In this document: positions 50,694 through 58,756 of the stretch, piece after piece
Numbering within the stretch: position 1 is the first letter of the stretch
How the letters are laid out: every line of letters starts with the position of its first letter
NCBI RefSeq assembly: GCF_003024195.1
Contig: NZ_KZ679044.1
Span: 408,154 to 472,153 of the forward strand
Reading direction: 5' to 3'
DNA length: 64,000 nt
DNA from: Streptomyces dioscori
GTDB taxonomy: Bacteria; Actinomycetota; Actinomycetes; Streptomycetales; Streptomycetaceae
Position numbers and translations under genes: made by a program
Notes under the pieces: generated by a model
Told to the model about the DNA's origin: nothing
What the model saw: only the letters and a program-made list of their open reading frames with translations
Databases searched by the model: none

Positions 50694-51554
50694 GTGAGCG
50701 CGCAGGAGTCGGGATCGGTGGTACGGCGCATGCTGCTCGGCTCACATCTGAGGCGGCTGCGCGAATCGCGTGGGATCACCCGTGAGAAGGCCGGTTACTC
50801 GATCCGCGCCTCCGAATCGAAGATCAGCCGTATGGAGTTGGGCCGGGTGAGCTTCAAGACGAGAGACGTCGAGGATCTGCTGACGCTCTACGGGATCGCC
50901 GACGAGGCGGAGCGCAAGTCACTGCTGTCGCTCGCCAAGGAAGCCAACGTCGCGGGCTGGTGGCACAGTTACTCGGACGTCCTGCCCAGCTGGTTCCCGA
51001 CCTATGTCGGTCTGGAGGGCGCCGCGGCCCATATCCGTTCGTACGAGGTGCAGTTCGTGCACGGGCTGCTGCAGACCGAGGCGTACGCGCACGCGGTCGT
51101 CACCCGGGGCATGAGAGGCGCGAGCGGAGCCGACATCGACCGGCGCGTGGCACTGCGCCTGGAGCGCCAGAAGTACCTCGTGTCGGAGAGCGCGCCCGAG
51201 TTCCACGTGGTGCTGGACGAGGCGGCGCTGCGGCGGCCGTACGGCGACCGGAGCGTGATGCGCGGTCAGCTCCAGCACCTCATCGACATCTCCCAGCGCC
51301 CGAACGTACGGCTCCAGGTCATGCCGTTCAGCTTCGGCGGGCACGCGGGGGAGAGCGGCGCCTTCACGGTGCTCAGCTTCCCGGAGTCCGATCTGTCCGA
51401 CGTGGTCTACCTGGAACAGCTCACCAGCGCGCTGTATCTGGACAAGCGCGAGGACGTCGCCCAGTACGAGAAGGCGATGAAGGAGCTCCAGCAGGACAGT
51501 CCGGGCCCCGACGAGAGCCGCGATTTGCTCAGAGGACTGCTCCAACTCAGTTGA
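50694..51554 (+). CDS. XRE-family regulator with DUF5753 (WhiJ/AbaA-type)
   Basis: 286 residues. An N-terminal HTH (LGSHLRRLRESRGITREKAGYSIRASESKISRMELG, ~residues 16-51) is followed by DUF5753 (~95-280). The latter includes the typical YEVQFVHGLLQTEAYA and MRGQLQHLIDISQRPNVRLQVMPF. GTG at 50694 has GGGGAGG ten bases upstream. It is the probable DNA-binding member of the cluster with HATPase and DUF397. Confidence 0.93.
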   Translation: MSAQESGSVVRRMLLGSHLRRLRESRGITREKAGYSIRASESKISRMELGRVSFKTRDVEDLLTLYGIADEAERKSLLSLAKEANVAGWWHSYSDVLPSWFPTYVGLEGAAAHIRSYEVQFVHGLLQTEAYAHAVVTRGMRGASGADIDRRVALRLERQKYLVSESAPEFHVVLDEAALRRPYGDRSVMRGQLQHLIDISQRPNVRLQVMPFSFGGHAGESGAFTVLSFPESDLSDVVYLEQLTSALYLDKREDVAQYEKAMKELQQDSPGPDESRDLLRGLLQLS

Positions 51555-51634
51555 AACACCCGTACGATGACATGTGATCAGACCGTGAAGATGCATGGGC
51601 TGTTGCCTCGGGCAGCAAGGGATTGAGGGATCAC

Positions 51635-53098
51635 ATGTCGTCGTCCTACTTCACCGACCTGGCTCAGCAGTACATCGACGGCCGATGGCGTCCGGGTACG
51701 GGGTCCTGGGACATCATCGACTTCAATCCGTACGACGGTGAGAAGCTGGCCTCGATCACGATAGCCACGGTCGACGAGGTGGACGAGGCCTACCGGGCCG
51801 CCGCCCGCGCCCAGAAGGAATGGGCGGCGACGAACCCGTACGCGCGGCGGGCCGTGTTCGAGAAGGCGCTGCGGATCGTCGAGGAGCGCGAGCAGGAGAT
51901 CGCCGAGGTGATCGTCGCGGAACTGGGCGGCACCCGGCTGAAGGCCGGCTTCGAACTGCACCTCGCCAAGGAGTTCCTGCGCGAGTCGGTCAACCTGGCG
52001 CTGCGGCCCGAGGGAAAGATCATCCCCTCGCCCGGCGACACCAAGGAGAACCGCCTCTACCTCGTCCCGGTCGGCGTCGTCGGTGTGATCAGCCCCTTCA
52101 ACTTCCCGTTCCTGCTGTCGCTGAAGTCCGTGGCGCCCGCCCTGGCGCTCGGCAACGGCGTGGTCCTCAAGCCGCACCAGAACACCCCGATCGTGGGCGG
52201 TTCGCTGGTCGCGAAGATCTTCGAGGACGCGGGTCTGCCGGCCGGTCTGCTCAACGTCGTGATCACCGACATCGCGGAGATCGGCGACGCCTTCCTGGAG
52301 CACCCGGTCCCGAAGGTGATCTCCTTCACCGGCTCCGACAAGGTCGGCCGCCATGTCGCGACCGTCTGCGCCGCGCACTTCAAGCGCTCGATCCTCGAAC
52401 TGGGCGGCAACAGCGCCCTGGTGGTCCTGGACGACGCGGACGTCGACTACGCCGTGGACGCCGCGGTCTTCAGCCGGTTCGTGCACCAGGGCCAGGTCTG
52501 CATGGCCGCGAACCGTATCCTCGTGGACCGCTCGGTGGAGACGGAGTTCACCGAGAAGTTCGTTGCCAAGGTGAAGTCCCTCAAGGTCGGCGACCCGAGC
52601 AACCCGGAGACGGTCATCGGCCCGGTCATCAACTCCTCGCAGGCGGACGCCCTTTCGTCCGTGGTGAGCCAGGCGCTCGCCGAGGGCGCGACCGCGCTCG
52701 TGCGGGGCTCCACCACCGACAACCTCGTCGAGCCGACCGTTCTGACCGGCCTGCCCGCCGCGTCCGACATCCTCCGGCAGGAGATCTTCGGCCCCGTCGC
52801 GCTCCTCGTGCCGTTCGACGGCGAGGAGGAGGCGGTACGGATCGTCAACGACACCCCGTACGGGCTGAGCGGCGCCGTGCACACCGCCGACGTCGAGCGC
52901 GGTGTCTCGTTCGCCAAGCGGATCGACACGGGCATGTTCCACGTGAACGACGGCACCGTGCACGACGAGCCGCTGGTCGCCTTCGGCGGCGAGAAGTCCT
53001 CGGGCGTGGGCCGGCTGAACGGCGAGGCCACGGTCGAGGCGTTCACCACCCAGAAGTGGATCTCGGTCCAGCACGGCCGCAGCTTCTTCCCGTTCTGA
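51635..53098 (+). CDS. NAD(P)+-dependent aldehyde dehydrogenase (vanillin/benzaldehyde type)
   Basis: 487 residues, full length. The catalytic Cys is in HQGQVCMAANR and the general-base Glu in SILELGGNSALVV. The cofactor region ISPFNFPFLLSLKSVAPALALGN and the C-terminal GGEKSSGVGRLNGE are present. Closest in pattern are aromatic-aldehyde dehydrogenases. ATG at 51635 follows GAGGGA. It stands alone. The 3' end has been tandemly duplicated (see the repeat at 53083). Confidence 0.93.
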   Translation: MSSSYFTDLAQQYIDGRWRPGTGSWDIIDFNPYDGEKLASITIATVDEVDEAYRAAARAQKEWAATNPYARRAVFEKALRIVEEREQEIAEVIVAELGGTRLKAGFELHLAKEFLRESVNLALRPEGKIIPSPGDTKENRLYLVPVGVVGVISPFNFPFLLSLKSVAPALALGNGVVLKPHQNTPIVGGSLVAKIFEDAGLPAGLLNVVITDIAEIGDAFLEHPVPKVISFTGSDKVGRHVATVCAAHFKRSILELGGNSALVVLDDADVDYAVDAAVFSRFVHQGQVCMAANRILVDRSVETEFTEKFVAKVKSLKVGDPSNPETVIGPVINSSQADALSSVVSQALAEGATALVRGSTTDNLVEPTVLTGLPAASDILRQEIFGPVALLVPFDGEEEAVRIVNDTPYGLSGAVHTADVERGVSFAKRIDTGMFHVNDGTVHDEPLVAFGGEKSSGVGRLNGEATVEAFTTQKWISVQHGRSFFPF

Positions 53099-53134
53099 GC
53101 GGTTCCGACTTCTTCCCGTTCTGAGCAGTTCCGA
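53083..53134. repeat. 26-bp tandem duplication across the aldehyde dehydrogenase stop codon
   Basis: CTTCTTCCCGTTCTGAGC plus 8 bases occurs at 53083 and again at 53109, differing at one base. The first copy encodes the last residues (FFPF) and TGA. A GTTCCGA-rich series follows to ~53170. Confidence 0.88.
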
Positions 53135-53235
53135 GCGTTCCGAACGGTCCGAACGGTTCCGAGCAGTTCCGCGCCGACAGGTTCGCGCCGGGTCCCGTTG
53201 GGCCCGGCGCGCAGGGCGGCCCTAGGCTTGACCGC

Positions 53236-53877
53236 ATGTCAGCGATCCGCCTTCTCGTCCTCGGTGCCGTACGTCAGCACGGCCGGGCCCACGGCTACCA
53301 GGTGCGCAACGACCTGGAGTACTGGGGTGCGCACGAGTGGTCCAACGCCAAGCCGGGTTCGATCTACCACGCGCTCAAGCAGATGGCGAAGCAGGGAATG
53401 CTGATCGCCCACGAGATCGCGCCCTCCACGGTCGGCGGCCCGCCGCGCACGGAGTACGAGATCACGGAGAAGGGCACGGAGGAGTACCTCACCCTGCTGC
53501 GCGAGTCCCTGACCTCGTACGACCAGAAGCCGGACGTGCTCTCCGCGGCGCTCGGCTTCGTGGTGGACCTCGGCCGCGACGAGGCGCTCGAACTCCTGGA
53601 GGAGCGGGTGCGGGGCATCGAGGAGTGGCGTACCGCCGTCACCGAGCACTATGTGCCCGACGACGGGCCGGGCCAGCTCGGTCACATCGGCGAGATCATG
53701 AACTTCTGGGTCCACTCCGCCGACAGTGGCGCCGAGTGGACCCGCGGCCTGATCCAGCGGATCAAGGGCGGCGCGTACACCTTCGCGGGCGAGGGCGAGC
53801 CGTTCGTCGGAGTGCTCCCGGAGGGTGAGAAGAACCCGTACAGCACGGGAGAAGCGCATCCGGAAGATGCCGAATAA
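53236..53877 (+). CDS. PadR-family transcriptional regulator
   Basis: 213 residues. An N-terminal winged helix (LLVLGAVRQHGRAHGYQVRNDLEY, KPGSIYHALKQMAKQGML, TEYEITEKGTEEY) precedes a C-terminal helical dimerisation/Vir-like domain (~100-190). PadR proteins are ligand-responsive repressors. Its gene is followed in the same direction by an ABC exporter pair, with two TCAAGTTTGA sites between, so it probably represses the exporter and itself. Confidence 0.93.
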   Translation: MSAIRLLVLGAVRQHGRAHGYQVRNDLEYWGAHEWSNAKPGSIYHALKQMAKQGMLIAHEIAPSTVGGPPRTEYEITEKGTEEYLTLLRESLTSYDQKPDVLSAALGFVVDLGRDEALELLEERVRGIEEWRTAVTEHYVPDDGPGQLGHIGEIMNFWVHSADSGAEWTRGLIQRIKGGAYTFAGEGEPFVGVLPEGEKNPYSTGEAHPEDAE

Positions 53878-53940
53878 TCAAGTTTGACTAAAGCCTTCCG
53901 CGGGCATACCCTCCGCCTGTGAACTGGTAGTCAAGTTTGA
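53878..53940 (+). promoter_or_regulatory. Twin PadR-type operator sites before the ABC exporter
   Basis: The palindromic core TCAAGTTTGA occurs at 53878-53887 (directly after the PadR stop) and 53931-53940, 53 bp apart (about five helical turns). Both are flanked by T/A (GACTA; TAGTC). Confidence 0.78.
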
Positions 53941-54004
53941 GTAACGAGGAGATTCCTGTGGGGGATTCTCTGCAGGGGGATCCTCTGTATACGGAGGGAG
54001 CCCG

Positions 54005-54970
54005 ATGACTGACGTGATCGTCGTCGAGGGCGTTCGGAAGCGGTACGGGAACAAGTACGCGCTGGACGGGCTCGACCTGAGGGTCGCGCGCGGCACGGTG
54101 CACGCGCTGCTCGGGCCCAACGGCGCGGGCAAGACGACCCTGGTCAGGATTTTGTCCACGCTGCTGCGGCCCGGCGGGGGCCGGGTCGAGGTGGCCGGAC
54201 ACGACGTGGTGACCGGGGCACGGGAGGTGCGCCGCCGGATCGGTCTGCTCGGCCAGCACGCGGCACTGGACGAAGAACTGGGCGGACACCAGAACCTGGA
54301 GATGTTCGGACGCCTGTACCACCTGGGCACCCGCCACGCGCGCGTGCGGGCCGACGAGCTCCTGGAGCGCTTCGGCCTCGCGGACACGGGCCGCAAGGCG
54401 GTGAAGCGGTACAGCGGCGGTATGCGGCGGCGCCTGGACCTGGCCGCCTCGCTCATCACCGAACCGGAGGTGCTCTTCCTGGACGAGCCGACCACGGGCC
54501 TCGACCCGCGGGGCCGGACCGAGGTGTGGGAAGCGGTGCGCTCCCTGGTCGGCGGCGGTACGACGGTGCTGCTCACCACGCAGTACCTGGAGGAGGCGGA
54601 CCAGCTCGCCGACGGGATCTCGCTCCTCGACGGGGGCCGGATCGTCGCGGGCGGCACGGCGGACGAACTGAAGGCGCTGGCGGGCGGCGACCGTATCGAC
54701 GTGGTGCTGCGGGACGGCGGCCAGCTGGGAGCCGCGGTGGCCCTGCTGCCGCTCGCCAGGGCGGAGATCTCGGTGGACGTGGACCGGCGGCTGCTGAGCG
54801 CCCCGGTGGTGGACCGCATGAAGGCGCTCGCCGGGGTCGTGCGGGCCCTGGAGGAGGCCGGGATGGAGGCGGAGGACGTGGCGCTGCGGCGGCCGACGCT
54901 GGACGAGGTGTTCCTGCGGCTGACCGCGGACGGCGACCTCGCCCCCGACCCCGCGAAGGAGGCGGTGTGA
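54005..54970 (+). CDS. ABC transporter ATP-binding protein (DrrA family)
   Basis: 321 residues. Walker A LLGPNGAGKTTLVRIL, Q-loop GLLGQHAALDEELG, signature KRYSGGMRRRLDLAA, Walker B VLFLDEPTTGLDP and the switch His region in LLTTQYLEEADQ (Gln in place of His, as in DrrA). The C-terminal ~100 residues match DrrA-type extensions. It exports drug-like or lipophilic compounds with the next gene, which it overlaps by GTGA. Confidence 0.95.
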   Translation: MTDVIVVEGVRKRYGNKYALDGLDLRVARGTVHALLGPNGAGKTTLVRILSTLLRPGGGRVEVAGHDVVTGAREVRRRIGLLGQHAALDEELGGHQNLEMFGRLYHLGTRHARVRADELLERFGLADTGRKAVKRYSGGMRRRLDLAASLITEPEVLFLDEPTTGLDPRGRTEVWEAVRSLVGGGTTVLLTTQYLEEADQLADGISLLDGGRIVAGGTADELKALAGGDRIDVVLRDGGQLGAAVALLPLARAEISVDVDRRLLSAPVVDRMKALAGVVRALEEAGMEAEDVALRRPTLDEVFLRLTADGDLAPDPAKEAV

Positions 54971-55728
54971 GCACGTACGCGCTGAGCGATTCCTGGGTCA
55001 TGACCCGCCGCGAACTCGCCCACTGGGCGCGGCAGCCGGTCCAGGTCCTGTTCGGGCTGGTCTTCCCGGTGATGCTGCTGCTGATGTTCAGCTACCTGAT
55101 CGGCGGCGGCCGGGGCGTCGAGGGCGACTACGTCGACTTCCTGGTGCCCGGCATGTTCGCGCTGACCATGGCCTTCGGCCTGGAGGGCACGATGCTCGCC
55201 GTCACCCAGGACCTCAACAAGGGGGTGATCGACCGCTTCCGCTCGATGCCGATGGCCAACGGGGCGGTCCTGGTGGGCCGTTCGGTCGCCGACATGCTCC
55301 AGTCGGCGCTCGGACTGCTCGTGCTGATGGGGGTCGGGTACGCGCTCGGCTGGCGCGCGCACGGCACCCTCGGCGCCTTCCTGGGCGCCGTGGGCCTGCT
55401 CCTGCTGCTGCGGTTCGCGATGCTGTGGATCGGCATCCTGCTGGCGATGGTGGCGGGCAAACCGGAGATGGTGCAGGCGGTGCAGATCCTGGTCTGGCCC
55501 GTCGGCTTCCTCTCCAACGCCATCGCGGCCCCCGAGTCCATGCCGGACTGGCTGGCCACGTTCGTCGCATGGAACCCGCTGTCCCAGACGGCGACGGCGG
55601 TACGCGACCTGTTCGGGTCGCCGGGCGCCGAGCCGGGCCACGTCTGGGCGGCCGTGGCCTGGCCGCTGGCCCTGCTGGCGGTGTTCTTCCCACTGGCGGT
55701 ACGGAGGTTCGCGGCGCTGAGCAAATAG
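54967..55728 (+). CDS. ABC-2 type permease (DrrB family)
   Basis: 253 residues with six membrane helices. The N-terminal helix VLFGLVFPVMLLLMFSYLIG and the EAA-like motif NKGVIDRFRSMPMANGAVLVGR are typical of DrrB, and the C-terminal NPLSQTATAVRDLF motif is present. GTG overlaps the DrrA stop codon. PadR control makes it a likely inducible resistance exporter; the substrate is unknown. Confidence 0.93.
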   Translation: MSTYALSDSWVMTRRELAHWARQPVQVLFGLVFPVMLLLMFSYLIGGGRGVEGDYVDFLVPGMFALTMAFGLEGTMLAVTQDLNKGVIDRFRSMPMANGAVLVGRSVADMLQSALGLLVLMGVGYALGWRAHGTLGAFLGAVGLLLLLRFAMLWIGILLAMVAGKPEMVQAVQILVWPVGFLSNAIAAPESMPDWLATFVAWNPLSQTATAVRDLFGSPGAEPGHVWAAVAWPLALLAVFFPLAVRRFAALSK

Positions 55729-55814
55729 CCGGGCAGGTGCTCCGGCAAGCAGCGGCGGCGGGGTGGCCGGGAACCCGGCGGGAGCCCGGCGGGAGTCCGG
55801 CCACCCCGCGGCCT

Positions 55815-57221
55815 TCAGTGATGGAAGCCGGTCGCCGCCTCCTTGTCCCTCGCCAGCGGTCGCGACTGGCAGCGCAGTTCGGGCAGGAGGCGGTGCAGGT
55901 CCTCCAGGAACAGCTGGGCGAGGTCGGAGGAGAAGCCGTTGCGGCACACCACTCGCAGCACGGACAGGTCCTCGCGGTGGGCGGGAAAGGTGTACGCGGG
56001 CAGCAGCCAGCCCCGCTCCCGCATGCGCCGGGACACGTCGAAGACGTCGAACGCCGTGACGTCCGGGGCGGTGGTGAAGGCGAACACCGGCAGCTCGTCG
56101 CCCCGGGTGAGCAGCCGGAACTCGTCGAGGGCCCCGATCCGTTCCGCGAGCCCCATGGCGACGTCCCGGGTCGTCTGCTGGACGGCCCGGTAGCCCTCCC
56201 TGCCCAGCCGCAGGAAGGTGTAGTACTGCGCCACCACCTGGGCGCCGGGCCGGGAGAAGTTGAGCGCGAAGGTCGGCATGTCACCGCCCAGGTAGTTCAC
56301 CCGGAAGACCAGTTCCTCCGGCAGCTCCGCGGGTGAGCGCCACAGCGCCCAGCCGACACCCGGGTAGACCAGCCCGTACTTGTGCCCCGAGGTGTTGATG
56401 GAGGAGACCCGCGGCAGCCGGAAGTCCCAGACCAGGTCCTCGTCGACGAAGGGCGCCACCATCGCGCCGGACGCGCCGTCCACATGGACGGGGATGTCCA
56501 GACCTGTGCGCTCCTGCAACTCGTCTAGCGCGGCGCAGAGTTCGGCGATCGGCTCGTACGACCCGTCGAAGGTGGAACCGAGGACGCCCACGACCCCGAT
56601 GGTGTTCTCGTCGCACAGCTCGGCGGCGGCTCGCGGGTCGAGGTGGAAACGGTCGCCCTCCATGGGCACCTGGCGGGCCTCGACCTCCCAGAAGTTGCAG
56701 AACTTGTCCCAGCAGACCTGCACGTTGACACCCATGACGAGGTTCGGGCGGGCTCCCGGATACCGGTCCGCGTTGCGCTGGGTCCAGCGGCGCTTGAGCG
56801 CCATGCCGGCGAGCATGCACGCCTCGCTCGACCCGGTCGTCGAACAGCCGACGGCGGCGGCCGGATCCGGCGCGTTCCACAGATCGGCGAGCATCGCCAC
56901 GCACCTGCGCTCCAGCTCGGCCGTGCGCGGGTACTCGTCCTTGTCGATCATGTTCTTGTCCCGGCACTCGCCGAGCAGCACATCGGCCTGCGGCTCCATC
57001 CAGGTGGTGACGAAGGTCGCGAGGTTGAGCCGGGAGTTGCCGTCCAGCATCAGCTCGTCGTGCACCAGCTGGTAGGCGGTGGACGGGGCCAGCGGTCCGT
57101 CGGGCAGCCGGTGCTGGGGCGGGGCCTCGGTCATGCCGTCGACCGGATTCGCCTCTCCGTAGAAGGGGTTGACGGTCGAGCGGTGCTCGTCGGACTTCGC
57201 GGGGCCTTTGTGGAGCGCCAT
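55815..57221 (-). CDS. gadB: Glutamate decarboxylase
   Basis: 468 residues, PLP group II decarboxylase. The PLP Lys is in SSINTSGHKYGLVYPGVGW. The PLP-contacting HVDGASGAMVAPF, the substrate region NPFYGEANPVDGM and STTGSSEACMLAGMALKRRW are conserved. It converts glutamate to GABA, consuming a proton (acid resistance or GABA shunt). The RBS GGAGGCATC precedes the ATG. There is no antiporter (gadC) nearby. It is convergent with the ABC operon and divergent from tipA. Confidence 0.96.
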   Translation of the reverse strand: MALHKGPAKSDEHRSTVNPFYGEANPVDGMTEAPPQHRLPDGPLAPSTAYQLVHDELMLDGNSRLNLATFVTTWMEPQADVLLGECRDKNMIDKDEYPRTAELERRCVAMLADLWNAPDPAAAVGCSTTGSSEACMLAGMALKRRWTQRNADRYPGARPNLVMGVNVQVCWDKFCNFWEVEARQVPMEGDRFHLDPRAAAELCDENTIGVVGVLGSTFDGSYEPIAELCAALDELQERTGLDIPVHVDGASGAMVAPFVDEDLVWDFRLPRVSSINTSGHKYGLVYPGVGWALWRSPAELPEELVFRVNYLGGDMPTFALNFSRPGAQVVAQYYTFLRLGREGYRAVQQTTRDVAMGLAERIGALDEFRLLTRGDELPVFAFTTAPDVTAFDVFDVSRRMRERGWLLPAYTFPAHREDLSVLRVVCRNGFSSDLAQLFLEDLHRLLPELRCQSRPLARDKEAATGFHH

Positions 57222-57328
57222 GATGCCTCCGGTCGTCGGGGGTGGGTTCCGGGGGAGCAGGCTCCATGGTGGGCCACCACCCAGTCATAAGCGGGTAAAA
57301 CCGGCAGAGCGGCCGATGGATTTCCCGC

Positions 57329-57359
57329 TTGCACCTCACGCGACGGGAGGCCGCAGCCT
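57329..57359 (+). promoter_or_regulatory. tipA promoter with inverted-repeat operator in a 19-bp spacer
   Basis: -35 TTGCAC (57329-57334) and -10 CAGCCT (57354-57359) are separated by 19 bp. The spacer contains CCTC-N9-GAGG dyad symmetry. It closely matches the well-known S. lividans PtipA. A 19-bp spacer is the MerR-type architecture. Confidence 0.85.
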
Positions 57360-57416
57360 GGACCGCGTACCGAAGAACCGCATACCGCGTGCATCGAGAA
57401 GGAGGGAGCGGAGGCC

Positions 57417-58178
57417 GTGAGCCACTCCGTGGGAGAGGTCGCAGGATTCGCCGGAGTGACGGTGCGGACGCTGCACCACTACGACGAGATCGGGCTGCTC
57501 GTGCCGAGCGGGCGCAGCCACGCGGGCCACCGGCGCTACAGCGACGCCGACCTCGACCGGCTGCAGCAGATCCTGTTCTACCGGGAGCTGGGGTTCCCGC
57601 TCGACGAGGTCGCGGCCCTGCTCGACGATCCGCGGGCGGACCCGCGCGCACACCTGCGCCGGCAGCACGACCTGCTGACCGCCCGCATCGAGAAGCTGCG
57701 GAAGATGGCCGCGGCCGTGGAACACGCCATGGAGGCACGCACGATGGGCATCAACCTCACACCCGAGGAGAAGTTCGAGGTCTTCGGCGGGAGGGACCCC
57801 GAGGAGCACGCCGAGGAGGCCGGGAGCCGCTGGGACGGGACGGAGGCGTACGCCGAGTCGCAGCGCCGGACCGCCCGCTACGGCAAGGAAGACTGGAAGC
57901 GCATGCAGGCCGAGGCCGCCGCCTGGGGCGGGCGCTACGACGCCCTCATGGCCTCCGGCGAGTCCGCCACGGGGGAGCCCGCCATGGACATGGCCGAGGA
58001 GCACCGGCAGCACATCACCCGCTGGTTCTACGCGTGCTCGTACGACATCCATCAGGGTCTCGGCGAGATGTACGTGTCCGACGAACGGTTCAAGGCGTTC
58101 TACGACTCCGTGCGCCCCGGGCTCGCCGAGCACCTCAGGGACGCGATCACGGCGAACGCGGCACGGCACGAGGGATAG
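57417..58178 (+). CDS. tipA: TipAL-like MerR-family thiopeptide-responsive regulator
   Basis: 253 residues, the TipAL length. MerR winged-helix at 1-75 (VGEVAGFAGVTVRTLHHYDEIGLLVPS; GHRRYSDADLDRL), a coiled-coil linker to ~109, then the TipAS antibiotic-recognition domain (MGINLTPEEKFEVFGG, LGEMYVSDERF). Cys207 is present (FYACSYD), but position 214 is Gly (IHQGLGEMY), where S. lividans has Cys (MHTCLGEMY). It senses thiopeptides in other species. GTG start with GGAGGGAGCGGAGG before it. Confidence 0.95.
   Translation: MSHSVGEVAGFAGVTVRTLHHYDEIGLLVPSGRSHAGHRRYSDADLDRLQQILFYRELGFPLDEVAALLDDPRADPRAHLRRQHDLLTARIEKLRKMAAAVEHAMEARTMGINLTPEEKFEVFGGRDPEEHAEEAGSRWDGTEAYAESQRRTARYGKEDWKRMQAEAAAWGGRYDALMASGESATGEPAMDMAEEHRQHITRWFYACSYDIHQGLGEMYVSDERFKAFYDSVRPGLAEHLRDAITANAARHEG
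57744..58178 (+). other. Probable internal start of the short TipAS form
   Basis: ATG at codon 110 is preceded by GGAGG eight bases upstream, as in the classical tipA gene, where the same position starts TipAS (144 residues). The short form lacks the DNA-binding domain and acts as an antibiotic-binding sink. Confidence 0.75.
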
Positions 58179-58202
58179 GGCCCGTCACGGGAACGGCGGC
58201 CC

Positions 58203-58238
58203 GGTAAGGGGCGTCGGCAATGGCGGACGCCCCTTACC
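58203..58238. terminator. Bidirectional terminator between tipA and ybjQ
   Basis: GGTAAGGGGCGTC and GACGCCCCTTACC form a perfect 13-bp stem with a 10-base loop between two convergent genes. Confidence 0.9.
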
Positions 58239-58249
58239 TAGGCGTCGCG

Positions 58250-58615
58250 CTACTCCTTGACCATCACCACGGCCGTGCCGTACGCGCACACCTCCGTGCC
58301 CACGTCCTGCGCGTCCGTCACGTCGAAGCGGAACATCAGCACGCCGTTGGCGCCCCGGGCCCTTGCCTGCTCGACGAGCCGTTCCATGGCCTGGTTGCGG
58401 GTCTCCACCAAGGTCTTGGTGAGGCCCTTCAGTTCGCCGCCGATCATCGACTTCAGCCCCGCGCCGATCTGGCTGCCCAGATGCCTGGAGCGGACGGTCA
58501 GTCCGAAGACCTCACCGATGACCTGCTCGACCCGGTAGCCGGGTACGTCGTTCGTCGTCACGACCAGCACGTCGGGCCGGGGACCCTGGCCCCCGCCGTA
58601 TTCTTCGATACCCAT
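58250..58615 (-). CDS. YbjQ/UPF0145 family protein
   Basis: 121 residues. The signature VVTTNDVPGYRVEQVIGEVFGLTVRSRH and LVEQARARGANGVLMFRFDV match YbjQ, a small pentamer-forming heavy-metal-binding-like domain of unknown role. ATG at 58615 gives MGIEEYGGGQGPRPDVLVVTT. The promoter region is shared with the divergent dedA gene. Confidence 0.9.
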   Translation of the reverse strand: MGIEEYGGGQGPRPDVLVVTTNDVPGYRVEQVIGEVFGLTVRSRHLGSQIGAGLKSMIGGELKGLTKTLVETRNQAMERLVEQARARGANGVLMFRFDVTDAQDVGTEVCAYGTAVVMVKE

Positions 58616-58756
58616 GGCCCACAGCTTTGTCCCAGTCGGGGCACAGTGCATCCTGTAGGAGCCGGTGGAACCTGGTCCCATCGTGGCGCGTTGATAACTT
58701 TGGTCGGCCACACCTTCGCCCGCCGCCGCATCCACCACCCTCAGGAGCCCGGAAAC

